Below, piece by piece: positions 42,169 to 55,050 of a DNA stretch of 64,000 nucleotides (the stretch's first letter is position 1; each line of letters begins with the position of its first letter). The position numbers and the translations under genes are program-made. This DNA comes from Akebia trifoliata (lineage: Eukaryota; Streptophyta; Magnoliopsida; Ranunculales; Lardizabalaceae). Location of the stretch: the NCBI GenBank assembly GCA_017979445.1, contig CM030714.1, forward strand, positions 10,523,569 through 10,587,568, read 5' to 3'. The notes under the pieces were generated by a model, which did not search any database, was not told the DNA's origin, and saw only the letters and a program-made list of their open reading frames with translations.

Positions 42169-45100
42169 AATACACTAAAAAGAGAGATAGATGTAACTCC
42201 ATAGTTCTGAATAAATTAACTATTTAGCATTTGTTTTCACTTTCAAGTTTTGATTGGAAATAAAATTAAATATACGATTAAAGGATAAAGATATTGAAAA
42301 AAATTGAAGAGTAGTGATAAGTAATTCCTACCAACTAATTGGAATAGTAATGATTCCAAGGAAAATTTTTTGAAGCCAGCCAGCCCGTTTCAAAATTTTG
42401 AAAGAACCATCTTCCTTGAATTGCATGAGATGTCGAAATTTCACGCGTCTCAGACTCATTCCAGCCATTATACTCTACGAATCCCAAGAAAATTTATATT
42501 TATCTTCCCTCAATATTTCCTTTGGATGTTAGATTAGCGTCTAAGATTAAAAAAAAAAAAAAAAAAGTTTCGAAACTAGAAGTGCTGTTAAAACCAAGTA
42601 CTGAAAATGCACTTATCATGAAAATCGACCATTCACATTTCTCACTCTTCTGGAAAGAGTTGGTATTTGCTATAAAAAAAATCCAACCAAATAAAGTTGG
42701 TTGTTGAAGATGATGGCATTTAAGTTATTTTCTATCAATTTTTAAGGAAAGCTCATGGTCAAGGGTCAAGTCTATAATACAAAGAATTATAATGATTTTG
42801 TAATTTTCATATTGAAAGATATCATTAATTATCATCATCAAATAATTGTAATTATTTAATTAAGTTAGATAAAAAGAAGGTCATTGTCGAATAACGTTTG
42901 CGAATGGTTTATGACTCTATTTGTTTTGTAAAATATTCATTTGAATTTCTCAAGAATTTAGATAGTCAATGCAAATCATTTGCATTGTGTCACCGAGAAG
43001 CACCCATTAAATGTATTTTAAAAAAAAAGGATCAAATTATTCAATATTCTTCAAAAGTTATGGACTAAGTTGAAAAGATATAAGACAAGGTTTCTTATAA
43101 TAGTATGGAGTTGATTATGATAAAATCTTCTCTTCTGAGGAAAAGATGATCACAATTACAGTTATCATCTCATTGGTAACAAGTGGCAGTAATTGTGGCA
43201 TATGGATATTAAATCTAGATAGAGAAATATTCTTTAAGCAGTCTGTTGGATTCTTGAGCAAATTAAAAGAATACTTCTTACATGCGCAAGTTGAAGACAG
43301 CATTGATTATATGACCTAAAGCAAGCACTAAGAACATTAAATGGCTATTAGATCTCAACAAATAATTATAATATGTTAATAATAAAATTATTAAATGAAA
43401 ATTCACGATCATTATACTTTGTGTAGATGATCAAATCGTACGATATGATCTAAAAATTAGATTGTCTAAATTTGATTGGGCTAGAGATTCAGAGATCTAC
43501 TAAAAGTTAAGCTTTCAATTTGGGATTGAGTATATTTTCTTGGTGGAATAAAAAATAATTGAAAGTAGCGTTTTCATCGATAGAGCATGGATATCCAACG
43601 ACAATGATGGCATATCAAGAATGTCCTTGGTTACCACTATTAGTTCTAGAAGTTGGTAAAGATACAAATTATTCAGTGAGAATCTAGTATGATAACTAGA
43701 TTGTGAAACTAGTTTAGAAAATTTCTTATGATACAAGCTTATTAATCAATACAACAAAATCATTCAGGCGATAATGTGTGAAAGTTAAGCCCTTATTTCT
43801 TTGGGTTGTAACACCCGATACGCTCGCAGTTGACATTCATGATGGCCCACTCTCACGTGATTTTCACTTCAGAAATAATAATTTTTGGCCTACATAACCC
43901 TTTCATCATGCAATCCCTTTGATTGTGATGAGTAGATCTTCTTTTTTGTTTCATAATGTCAATGCTATGGCGGTGATTAGAAAACATTTTGTAGGGGATT
44001 CCCTTGAATAACCACAAGTCAGGCTTGTAAAATAGGGATGCGTCCGTGTGAAATTTCTAATACATAACCTTGGATCACTTAGCCAAAAAAAAAAAAAAAC
44101 TATGAGGAAGTAATGGTGCGAAAAGTCAATCCGAATCGTAATAACTTCGATAGAATCCAAAGCAGATACAAACGATATGCTGAAGATGGTAATGATGGTA
44201 TCTTAAATCCAAAATATAGCAAGTTTTACATCTTAACACCAAATAAAGTTGGTTTGAATGCATGTCATTATAATAAGGTGTAGATGAGAAACAAGTTTAG
44301 TATCTCATTTTTTATCAAGATTATAATTGGTTGAGTAGAAAGATTAGGATTCGAGTTAGTAAAAATTAAGGGTTTGTTTAGTTCTTGATGGGTTGTGATT
44401 TGTTGTATTTCTCTGTTTTTTTTTTCCCCCTCTCTTTCTAGGTATTGTATTTCCATGTTGAGATTTGTTATTTTCTTTATAAATTCTATTTTCGGTTTAT
44501 GGAGTTCCAAGTTTTCAATTGACCTCTCTTTCACCTGACATAGAGAACTTGGTAGTATATGATATATGCACGCACCACCACCTATTTAAAAAAAAAAAAA
44601 ACATAATATAATTTGGGTCGTATTGAATAATCAGAACTCATGGCCTACATCGAATAGTCAGTTATCGTACCTCAACATATTTCCCAGCTAGTTAAGGAAG
44701 TAGCATTCACCCCTAACGACAACTCTTTCAGCGATTCTTCCACATCAATTCGAACCTATATATATATACTTAGTATCACCCAAGCTTAATTCATCCATTT
44801 ATGCTACAGCAACTAATAAGAGATTGGATCCCAATAATACATATGATCACACTCATCTCTTAGTTTGAATTTTTAATTATTCAAATGTGAGGTTAGAAAT
44901 GTCCGGTCTACTCCCGTAATCATGATTACGTTGAGTCCGCACGAGCACTACATTCTGTATATTAATGGTTTATCCTAAACTATTTATACATTAATCACAA
45001 ATTGATTTTATTGAAAGGGGGATGAAACCCATTTTAAAGAAATCTAATTTAATTCAATTTCGAAAACCCATCAACCTCTTCATCAAAATATTTTTTCTTT

Positions 45101-46000
45101 CTGTCTTATATATTCAAATTAATTATTTTTTTAACAGTTGAAAACTCTTTCTGGCTTACTAAATCGAAAATACAAATGGTGCAAATTTCAAGAGAGGGCA
45201 GACAATAGGTTTGAATTTGGAAAGAAACAGCCCACCATAAAAGGGTGGTGCATCTCCTTTTGCTTCTTGTAAGCAAGAAAATATTAAAAAAATGGGGGGA
45301 TGAATTAGCTAAAAGTGAAGGGAAATTATTCTTTTGCACACTTGCCAAGGAGAATGTTTGTGGGTCCCTCTCTCTTGCCAAAGAGAATTGGGTGGTGGGT
45401 TCGTCAGATTTGATTTGATCTTTCAAATATAGAAAAAAGAGGGAAGAAAAGATACCTTGAAAATTATGTGATCAGATGTGAAAATGTAGTAATGAGATTG
45501 ACTGGAATAGAAATCATTAGGTATGTTTTTGGTTGAGGCAGGTGACCTGATTCTATAATATAGTCCTACATTAGAATGCCACGTGGCACTCTTTGGGCCC
45601 ACTTAGATCCAACAAAAATCAACTCAATTGGTGATTTCAATCTGATGGATTTGATAATTTTTTTTATCTTGAACTCTGGATTGATTTGGCCCATCACGAT
45701 GAATTCTCAAGGGCATGGCGACAAATAATCACCAATCAGAATGGTATCTGGTGTACAGTTCCACTAAATGGTGGACCAAACAATTATCCATTTAATTATA
45801 TAAATAATATAATAATGGTTGCATTGAATCTCTCCCCATAGCTGGGCCCACCATTATATCATGTGATGTGAAGAAATGGATCATGGGTCATACCTAGTTG
45901 TTCTTGATCTTCTCCTCCAGCTCCTACTTGATGAAGGTGCTTTCATGGCTGGAAGAATCTTAGATAGTGACCTGGCTGACATTCTTGACCTGTTTGAAAG

Positions 46001-46004
<4 letters not shown>
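42169..46004. other. Intergenic, unassigned
   Basis: About 3.8 kb of AT-rich DNA with A-runs (42549-42566, 44085-44099, 44588-44601) and short minus-strand open frames lacking family features. A G-box-like ccacgtggc occurs at about 45580. Nothing gene-like is supported. Confidence 0.5.

Positions 46005-46040
<36 letters not shown>
46005..46040. repeat. (GA)n microsatellite
   Basis: GA repeat preceded by gaaagaaa. It explains the Arg/Glu and Ser/Leu runs in the overlapping short frames. Confidence 0.95.
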
Positions 46041-46042
<2 letters not shown>

Positions 46043-46387
46043 GGAAAAGAATTCAAAGCCATCATTCCAACCCACTATCAGGTGTATAACAATATCAATA
46101 ATAATTTAAATTTTGTACCATTTCTGAATGTTTTGGCTAAGATATTCTGATTTGAACCAATATCCAAAATATTTTGAGGTTCTTAGATGTCAGAATATTT
46201 TGATATCTTGAACTAAACTATCTATTTTTCGAAAATTTTGCCTCTAAGAAGAGATTGTAAATCTTGACAGCAATCAACCCAAACATGGGTTTTCTTTTCT
46301 AAATTGAAATAATTAAACAAATTACACAAGTTTTACATAAAATTTATAATACTCACAAAGATCCACAATTTAACAAGCTCCAGTTAC

Positions 46388-46833
46388 TCACAACTTGAAC
46401 ATTATTTCTACTAAAAGCCCAAAAACATACAAGATACAAGACTTGGGGTGTACCCATTTTGCCTCTCCTTTTCTGTGATAGAAGAAATATATCAATAGAG
46501 GCCATGGTGCAAACCCTAACCCTAATACTACTAGTAGTAGTATTGCTTTTCTTCTAACAATGTTGCACGGCAAAAAAAAATATGGGCTTCCTTGACCTCT
46601 TCTTCTATCACTAAAATTCATTCACACCCTTTGAAGCCAACCTAAAAAGAGCTTCAAATCCTCATGAAAAGAAAAAAAGAAAAAGAAACCCATGTATGCT
46701 ATCTGTTAGTCTTGAACAACTCCAAACAAGTCACCCACTATGTGAAAAAAAAAAAATAAGAGAGAAAACCAACTTCTTCTTTGTTCTTGTTCTCCTTTCT
46801 TGAAGTAGTAGTTGTTGCTATTGTTTCTGTTCT
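46388..46833 (-). other. Probable 3' UTR and flank of the Dof gene
   Basis: Directly downstream of the Dof stop codon on the minus strand. Contains AAACCCTAACCCTAA (plus strand, 46511-46525), a telo-box-like sequence. No coding signal. Confidence 0.5.
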
Positions 46834-47917
46834 TTACCAAGAACCACCACCGCCACCACCCAACAATCCACTCCAATACCCATTTGAATCTCCTTGTCCT
46901 CTATTCTGGTCAAAATCAGTTGTGCTTGAAACTTGTCTCAAATCCTCAAAAGGAAACAAAAGCCTTCCACCATTAGCTTGAACCCCTTGAATCCCATATG
47001 CACTCCCTCCAAGCCCATCAACACCAAAACCAAGTGTTGGTTTGAGATCCTGCAAAGAAAAACTAGATGGGTATACTGAGGTTGCATCAGGTATAGGCAT
47101 AGGCATGAAAGAACTTAAACTCAAACCCCTTGAAGTAATTCCAGTACTCCTCAGTAACTCTAGAGCTGAAAGAGAAGATGAAGTGGAAGAAGGGTAATTG
47201 TTTCTGTTCTCAATATTGGGTAATTCAACAAATTCAGAGATTGTATGGTACTCTTGTGTGGTAGGGAAAGCAAGATTGAGGTCTTGGCCTTCATTGATCT
47301 TAGGGTTTTGTGATGAAGATTGTGAACAATTTGGTGGGGTCAGATGATCAGATAATTTCTTTGATGAAGATGAAACTGATGATGATGATGATAGTGATGA
47401 AGTTGAAGATCTTTTGTTCTTCCTTGAACCTCCTCCAACAGGAACATTTCTAAGAGACCCTCCTTCAGTCCAATACCTTCTACATGTCTTGCAAAAGTAT
47501 CTTGGTTGAGTAAGACTATAGTTGTTGTAGTAACAGAACTTTGTGTTGGTTGAATTGCACCTTGGACAGTTCAAGGCTTGTTCTTTCTGAGGCCTTGCCC
47601 TCCTCTCTAGCATAGGCCTTGAACACATATCAGATTCAATCTCTTCCATGGGTTTCACCAATCCAATTTCCTGATACCCATACAACAAAGAAAGACAAGA
47701 AAGAGAGGTCATACCTTCAAGATCAAAACAAATGGATCATCACCCAAAACCCTAAAAGTGAAAAAAAAAAAAAGAGGAAAAAAGAAGATAGAAAGTATGA
47801 AAAACAAACAGACAAACAAAACAAGGTGGATGCTTTAAACTATCAAGATTACACTATCAAAGAGAAACAAATGATAATAACAAATACTAGCTTTTTCCAC
47901 CCTTTTTATCACATAGA

Positions 47918-47963
<46 letters not shown>

Positions 47964-48203
47964 TGCAAATTAATCTCATTGAGGAGTTGGGGCTTGCACT
48001 AGCCACTATAAGTAACACATCATCTATCAGAAAGTTACCAACAAATCTAATAAATCTACAAAAATTTCTTAGATAAAAATTCTTCTAGATCAGGTTTCAA
48101 TTCAAACATAGTAAAACCCAAGTAGAAAAATTCATCATGAATTCATATAGATCATGAACCAATGAACAGATCTCTCTACCTGTGGCCACTGTGCAGTATC
48201 CAT
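46834..48203 (-). CDS. DOF: Dof-type zinc finger transcription factor, 286 aa
   Basis: Two exons on the minus strand: 48203-48180 (MDTAQWPQ) and 47670-46834; the intron 48179-47671 has a GTAGAG donor and a tatcag acceptor, phase 0. The alternative start inside the intron (MTSLSC at 47712) lacks conserved residues, while the MDTAQWPQ micro-exon joined to [10 protein letters not shown] is the usual start of one Dof clade (Arabidopsis DOF4.6-like, from memory). The single Dof finger has Cys 43, 46, 68 and 71 (C-x2-C-x21-C-x2-C) with [20 protein letters not shown] and [18 protein letters not shown], followed by basic RKNKR. Dof proteins bind AAAG-type sites in nuclear DNA. The C-terminal half is Ser-rich and ends in a Gly run ([11 protein letters not shown]), typical of a regulatory tail. 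No defects. The clade assignment is tentative; the Dof identity is certain. Confidence 0.96.
47920..47957. repeat. (CA)n microsatellite in the Dof intron
   Basis: Nineteen CA units in the 509-bp intron, a likely length-variable marker. Confidence 0.95.
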
Positions 48204-48330
48204 GTAAAAAAGAGGAGGAAGAAAAGCTCTTGATGTCTTCAGAGAGAAGAAATTTCAGTACCTTTGGTCTTAAAGCAAGAAGGAATGTTTGAGAGGTATT
48301 TGTGGAGAGAGAGAGAGAGAGGTGGTTTTC
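48204..48330 (-). promoter_or_regulatory. 5' UTR of the Dof gene with GA tract
   Basis: Upstream of the ATG, with a GA/CT tract at 48305-48323, common in plant 5' UTRs. A start site was not located. Confidence 0.5.
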
Positions 48331-50329
48331 CTTCTTTTTTTTTCCTTCTTAATTTATATTATTTTATATGGGTATATTTGTCTATTTCTTGTCTTTTAAG
48401 GGTTTATTTAAATAGTATTTATGTTCTTTGTGGGTAGTTTTATGTGTACAATACTACTGTGATGACCAGAGAATATGTAGTCCAGATTCTTCCTCTTTCT
48501 CTTCACATTCTCTTTTTCTATCGTTTTGTTCTGTTTATTGTTTTTCGACTTACCTCCCTTGCCAATGTTAGTTATTTAACATTGACCCTCTTTATTTTAA
48601 ATTTTTTTAAGTTGCCTCCTTAACTTATGACTTGTACCAACCAAAAGTTCAAATGCTGAAAGAGTGGATCATCTATACAATTAGAGAAGTTGGGTATGGT
48701 TACACTACTAACTTTTTCATTTGTGCACCAAACAAGACAAGCTTTTGGATTCAATGATGCGTAAATGTTTGGCCCACTTTTGGTATCAAGTCTTGATTGT
48801 GAAACTTACGCTACACGAAAAATAGTCGTTCAAAAAATGTGATTTTAGGGTTGGTATGACATTGCTTTCAAGGTTATGTGAATTTCTCGAGAAAATGATC
48901 ATGAGAAAAAGAATTTCAGTGTCGGATTGCAAATTGTAAAATATTGAGAAAAAAAAAAGAGAATTGATTTTAACTTTGTTGAGAGAGAGGAAATCTTAGG
49001 TGAATAAGATTATAAGGTGGAAAATCATTTTCTTATAGGATGAGGTGAGAAATGTTTTACTCATGTACAAGGAAAATCGTTTTAGATGGAAATATGAATT
49101 CCTATAAAATAAATAATTATACATGTAAAAATAACATTTATAAAAAAAAAAAAAAAAAAGCATTTTCTCACTTATTTTCCATGCACAATCATAGATGACC
49201 TTGTTCTAATGGAGTGGGATAACCACATTAACAATGAAAGTACTGAGTTTGTATTGTATAATCATCAATTAGATCATGGTCAAAGGTCAAAGGTTAAAAG
49301 AGAAAACTCAATTATTATACACTAAAGAAGGCACACCAGATAGTCTTAATTATCCAGGGAGGTAACTAGAAAATAAAGAAAACCTTAGCTTATTTAGTGT
49401 AAATCGAAACTGTGTCGGTTGTTTGGTTTCGAAAAAGAAGAAGAATTCGAGTTCATCTCTAAAGAACCAAATCTATGGAACAATAGAGAGAGCAGAGAGA
49501 GAGGATGGAAGGTGTGTGGGTCCTACTTTTATTGGTGACCTGGCAAATAGTCCAAGAAGAGAAAGAGGGAGGGAGGGAGAGAGGGAGGGATGGAAACAAG
49601 AACCGACAAAAGCAAGTGTGGTGGGGACCAGTTAGTGCGGAGTGGGGTTGGAGGGAGAGAAAAATTAGGGTTTGTGATGTGGACGTGACGAGTTGAATTT
49701 GATGAAACCGCCATATCTCAGTGGCTATTTCAAAGTTTGTGTTTAAGACTCAACGAGAATATAACACCAATATTATAATAATTTTTTATTTTTATTATTA
49801 AATATATTTTTCAAGCATGTTTAAATTCGGCTGCGACTTGGCGGCTAACTCGAGCTGACGCCATATTTATATTTTAGGGGTATATTAGGTAATTTGAATA
49901 TAAGGAAAAACTTTGCTCCCTAATGATTAAACATCACCAATTACGATGATGTAAGGATGGTCACAGATTCTTTGATCAAAAGATAAATCTTACAAGGTAT
50001 AACAAGAGGTAATACGATCTCAATTCGATACCCAATTAATAGATCCCTACTAGAAATAAAATCGAGTTTTAGAATTAATTTTTCCATATTGGTAGAACTT
50101 TTCTAGTCTCAAATGATGTTTAATGTCGAGCATCAAACTTACGACGCTAATGAGAAAGAAAAAAAAAAAGCACGTGTTTCCTAGAGATTAGTATAGATTT
50201 TTTTTTAATCTTTCAGAAAAGGATATCTTCTCATCTCAATTGTACGTTTACTTCTATGTCTCAAATGTTGTTTGAGACTAATCTGAATTTGATGCAAACT
50301 CCTCCAACAAGAAATTATGTGAAGCAAAT
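48331..50329. other. Upstream region of the Dof gene and intergenic DNA
   Basis: No second gene is recognised. The patch 49400-49690 is purine-rich and less AT-rich, with gggagggagggagagaggg near 49568; it may be a distal regulatory region. A-run at 49141-49159. Confidence 0.4.
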
Positions 50330-50552
50330 GAAGGTGAACACAATGGACTAGGCCTGTATCTAGGCTTTGTCCAGTCCATAGACCATGCTCTTGTCCAAGA
50401 ATTACTCTCAGGACATTAGGAAAGTGAAGGTAACACCCTTGCGGAGAGCCCATGAGGAATTAATGCTCATGTTGGGTATCGAACTCATTATCTACGAGCA
50501 TTAATTGTTTATCGATCCGACCGAAATTACCATTGAGCCAACCCCTCGGAGA
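50330..50552 (-). mobile_element. tRNA-derived SINE, minus strand
   Basis: On the minus strand it starts tccgaggggttggctcaatg. An A box (TTGGCTCAATGGT, complement of 50530-50542) and a B box (GAGTTCGATACC, complement of 50475-50486) are spaced as in RNA polymerase III promoters. The body downstream resembles 53890-53960. The 3' end is uncertain. Confidence 0.72.
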
Positions 50553-51763
50553 TTTGAAGTGCAAATTTCTTGTATTTCTTATTACAATATGTTCAATGTC
50601 AATGCTATGCAACAATTTTTTAGTATTATTTTTGGCCTGCTAATTTATAATTGAATCTTTTGATGAATTAGGTGTAAATTTCTGACTTGGTTGACAACTA
50701 ATAATTACTAGATTTGGTGAACCTATACACATCATTAGCAGTCCCATTAAGGGATAAACTAAGAAAACTTTTATGATGTGTGCATATTCAATGAAAGTCG
50801 ATTACAATTCTACTTAAAAAAATAGAATCTAAGGTTCTAAAATAAGAAGAAAATCGAAAGGAACATGGAAGGAGATAATGAAAGTAGATATGAACACAAT
50901 TTTACTAACAAAAATACGTGACTTTGAACATGATGGAATGGGAAAACCAATACTTTTAGTCGATCTAGATATTAGAATAAGCCAATTGATGATGATGAAG
51001 ATGAATTATTAGATTTGAAGACTTATTATGGGGTTAATATGCCCGATCTGAGTGTCACAAGGTGTTTTATTCAGAGGGCATCAAACTTTTATGTTAAAGC
51101 AAACGACATTTTTGCATACCTAAGTGTATGAGTGGCAAATTAATCATAATCATCTATAGTTCCAAATTATTTTGTACTCTCTTAGGATCTAAGTATTCGT
51201 ATATGTTGAATCCGACTTTATGATTTGTGAACAAGATTTTCGAGTTTGACTCCAATATTATAATACGTTCAGACCGCAAACTCAAGATACTTGACCATTT
51301 TATTGAAGTATCAAAACAAATCCAAATCTTGTAGGTGCAATGCCCCCATGGGGTCTTCATAAATAAAGAGTTATTTAAATTGTTTTTGTCATCTTCTAGT
51401 TTTTTATGAAATGGTCACCTACTTGTTTGCATTCTTTTTAAAATATTATGAATGCTTGATTACATACATAACTTTAAGAAATAAAAATTATATTACGTTG
51501 TAGTGTTTTGACTCTAAACTACATCTTCAATATCTTCATAAGAAAGATATCATTGTTGGATAATTATTTGATTCTTTCCATCATCTTCTAATTACCACCA
51601 AATGAACATTTACTTTTTGTATGCATTTTGGAATATGAATGCTTGATGATAATTTGACATTAAAACTTAATAAGGCAATGGATTTAAATGTAATGATTTT
51701 TTTATAGATATATCTATGTTTTATTTCCATTTTATTATTCCAATACTTGATATATATATATAT
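50553..51763. other. Intergenic, unassigned
   Basis: Two similar phrases (catcttctagttttttatga then aatggtcacct at 51390, and catcttctaattaccaccaa at 51580) suggest a small duplication. No gene. Confidence 0.45.
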
Positions 51764-52123
51764 GGAAGCGTTCGGAGGCCCTAAAGAGAGATAAACATTG
51801 TGCCAAAACATTTTTCAAAATATGGGTTAGAAGTTTTGGAATGGATTGATGTTTTGTAAGGATGATCTCTATGGCGAAGAGATCCTCCTCACCAAAAATC
51901 AGCTCATTCCGAAACTTCTAACCTTACTTTACAAGTTGAAGAATTGTGGACCGTTCAATTTTTATAAACTATTTTTGATGGGGTTAGAAGTTTCGGAATG
52001 GATTGATTTTTCGTGAGGATGAACTCCTCATCATAGAGATCATCCTCACAAAAAATCATCATATTTTGAAACTTCCAATTGGCACAATGTTTGACTCTCT
52101 TTCAGGCCTCCCAACGCCACCCC
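51764..52123. mobile_element. Family A element, first of three in a row (360 bp)
   Basis: Outer ends ggaagcgttcggaggcccta and ttcaggcctcccaacgccacc, with two inner hairpins (about 51826-51922 and 51980-52075). (TA)n lies on both sides. Hairpin arms are more diverged than in other copies. Confidence 0.8.
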
Positions 52124-52135
52124 ATTTATATATAT

Positions 52136-52544
52136 GGGTCAGGTTCAAGGGACATATGAGAAAACATATGTAAAAACAATGTAACATTAATAAATTTTCA
52201 AAATATGGGTTAGAAGTTTTGGATTGAGCTGATTTTTTGTGAGGATGATCTCTATGATGGGAAGATCATTCGAAAAAGAAATCAATCCAATCTGAAACTT
52301 CTAACCCCATTAAAAGTGATTTAAAATGTGGACCCTCGATTTTTTGTCAATTTTTGTCAATAATTTGTAAATCACTTTTGATGGATTTAGAAGTTTCTGA
52401 TTGAGCTAATTTTTTGTGAGGATGATCTTCTTATCATAGTGACCATCCTCGCAAAAAATCAGCTCAATCCAAAACCTCTAACCCATATTTTGAAAAACCA
52501 TTGTTTTTTCGTATGTTTTTACATATGACCCTTGAATCGCCCCC
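52136..52544. mobile_element. Family A element with different outer arms (409 bp)
   Basis: Outer ends gggtcaggttcaaggg and cccttgaatcgcccc, then a unique arm (acatatgagaaaacatatgt mirrored by gtatgtttttacatatgac). The two inner hairpins still carry ttagaagttttggattgagc and gaggatgatctc. The spacing between hairpins is longer than in other copies. Confidence 0.8.
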
Positions 52545-52554
52545 TATATATTTA

Positions 52555-52745
52555 TATGTATCTTTTCACAAAATCCTAGATAACATTCTAGATAAAGTTT
52601 CAGAATTGGCTGATTTTTTGTGAGGATGATCTACTAACTATAGAGATCATCCTCATAAAAAATAGTCAAATATCAAAACATAGTCGTAGAAGACAAAATA
52701 CTTTGTCTAGAATATTATCTAGGATTTTGTCGAAAGAATGTCACC
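52555..52745. mobile_element. Single-hairpin family A relative with unrelated outer arms
   Basis: Outer inverted repeat cacaaaatcctagataacat versus attatctaggattttgtcg, enclosing one hairpin only (tttcagaattggctgatttt, gaggatgatct ... agatcatcctc). It is about half the length of the others. Confidence 0.7.
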
Positions 52746-53811
52746 CTTTAAATTTCTAGGAAAAATGATTTTTTTACATTGTTTTGTAGGAAAAATAATT
52801 TTCAAGAAAAAACATTTCCCTTTGAAATTACATACACCATTAAAGATAATTTGGATTGAAGAACCATAAACAAGGGACAGTGTCACACGCTTTACGAAGC
52901 AAAACTAGCATTGCTAGAGATAATAACAAAATTCTACAATGAGAGAAGTGCCATCTGATAAACTTTGCAATAATAAGTTATTTTCATCTACTTTTGAAAT
53001 TTTAAATTAGTTTCTATTCTCTCTTTCGTATGAGATCATGTCTAAATGTTCTTTTACAAACTTATGTCATTCTCGATCTAAAACAACAACCTACCTATAC
53101 TTAGGTTCCTTTTCAAAAGAATGTTTAGGCTCTAATAGTAATTGTCATTCAAGATATTACTTGTAGAAGCTTTGTCGGGTATAATTTATGGAGTCACTTT
53201 CTTTGCTATAATTTAAAGAGAAATTAAATTCAAATTCTAAATTTCTACTATATAATTTTAATTTTTGATTGGAAGTTGGGAAGGCTAGTCAAGTAAATGC
53301 AAATTAAATTTATTAAATATCATAAAAATAATGTAATATTATAAATGAATTTTATAATTTTAAAAAATATTAAACATAATTCAAGACGTGACAAGTTTCT
53401 AATCCAATTTAGTGAGTTTTTAGTCGTCGGTCAAGTTGTAGCAAGTTGATTCAAGTAGTTCTTTCAAATTAATTTTGGTATGTATTCATTTCAAAATTCA
53501 ATGGAGTGGACACAGCTAATCAACACCAAAGTAGTGATTATTTATACTATTATAATGAGAGAAGAGTGAGTATTATTGACAAAAATCTACATTAAATAAT
53601 TTTTAAATTAAAAATATTTAATAGATTAAAATATACTACTATAATTAGAGAAGTGTGATATTCTTGACAAAATCTACATTAAATAGTTTTTTAAATTTAA
53701 AAAAAAAAAATTTATTAGATAGATTAATACATTAAAAATAATTTATTTTTATAATATAAAATAAAATAGTATTTTTTTTAAAAAAAGTATTCTTACAACT
53801 AACATAATATA
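52746..53811. other. Intergenic with a small tandem duplication
   Basis: About 100-bp units near 53546 and 53640 share taatgagagaag / taattagagaag, gacaaaaatctacattaaat and an AT-rich tail. Otherwise unassigned. Confidence 0.5.
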
Positions 53812-54125
53812 ACAACCTCGAGGGGGTGGCTCAATGGCAATTTCGAATCCAATAAGTGGTGTGAGTCCATAGGATGTGAGTTCGATATCCAATATTTTCT
53901 CGGGATCACTCGCGAGAGTGCACCCTCACTTACTCGATGCGTGTGATGTGGTGGGCGTTGCATGTGCCCGAAAGAGGGACCCATATGCTTTGGCTTTGAC
54001 ACTGACTCTTACAACCCTCCTAGTCATCCGTAAGTTTGGACCCACTAATGCATGGCCTACCTGAGAAAAGAAGGGTTGGGGCTTCAATTTTGAGTGTACA
54101 AGGGAAGTGTCGGACAGAAAATTTT
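53812..54125 (+). mobile_element. tRNA-derived SINE, plus strand
   Basis: Starts cctcgagggggtggctcaat. The A box gtggctcaatggc (53826-53838) and B box gagttcgatatcc (53878-53890) match the SINE at 50330-50552, as does the body after the B box (ctcgcgagagtgcaccctca versus ctccgcaagggtgttacctt). The 3' end is not sharply defined. Confidence 0.72.
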
Positions 54126-55050
54126 CTATCCCATTAAATCCAGGTCGGGCTAGGACCTAGCAATGTTGAGCCCATCCCGTGATGATCTAACCTAATACTA
54201 TTTTGTTAGTGTGCGTATTTATATAATAGATTAATAGATGAATGCTTTTATAATAAAAAAATTAATTAAAGTATCTTGTAAAATAGTAAATCTAAAATTA
54301 TCTCTAACATTTTTTTTAATTAATATGGAGACTGGATGCCCATTATGATGAAAAAATATATCAAATGACTTTGAAATATGCATAAATTTTTGTTTCAATA
54401 AAACCACAAATCAATTTGAACTTGTTATGATGGTTGGAAATTGGGTACAGATTTCTTAAAGTAAAAGAGAAGAAATTTGATAAAATTATTGATTTCGGAT
54501 TTGAATGTAATAGAGAATATTTAACGTTTGCTTTCCATGATACAACAATCCACATTCCAAGAGGATACTCCAATCAAAACCTAACTTCGAACTCGACTTA
54601 CTTGTGAGCTCTCATAATACAGTACATAGATATAAAAACGACGATTAAATAATAAGTAAAAATTGTAGAGAGAAGGAGATTAGGGAAATGTAATTAGATT
54701 CGACTAAGCAAAGAGTTTAAATAAGAGAGGAAATGACTGTTCAAACAGTCGCAAACCACTTCATTCTATACTGTTTAAAATAAACACGAAATCAATAGAA
54801 AAGATACCAAGACACCAAAGTTTAAAAAATGGCTAGAACTTAAAATAAAAATGTGTCTTAGTAATTTAAACAAAAACAAGTCTTCATGCACTAAATTTGA
54901 TATTTGCACCCTCCTGCGTGCATCCATTAAGATTTTCGGATCAGTGGATTTAAATTCCAATTAGAATCTTGAATTTTCCTCTTGAGCCCCCATGTGCCGC
55001 GTGAACCTACCAACCTCTACCAACTTTAAAACTAATAAAAATTCAACTAT
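54126..55050. other. Intergenic, unassigned
   Basis: AT-rich with no supported feature. Confidence 0.5.

Noticed and set aside
45106..45426. 106-codon minus frame
   Set aside because: No domain, no splice context, unremarkable composition.
45881..46075. Small Ser/Arg-rich minus frame (64 codons)
   Set aside because: Half of it is translated GA microsatellite. The rest (RSLSKILPAMKAPSSSRS) matches no peptide family I know.
50475..50542. Possible tRNA gene
   Set aside because: A and B boxes are present, but there is no cloverleaf with acceptor pairing and a long unrelated body follows, so it is a SINE.
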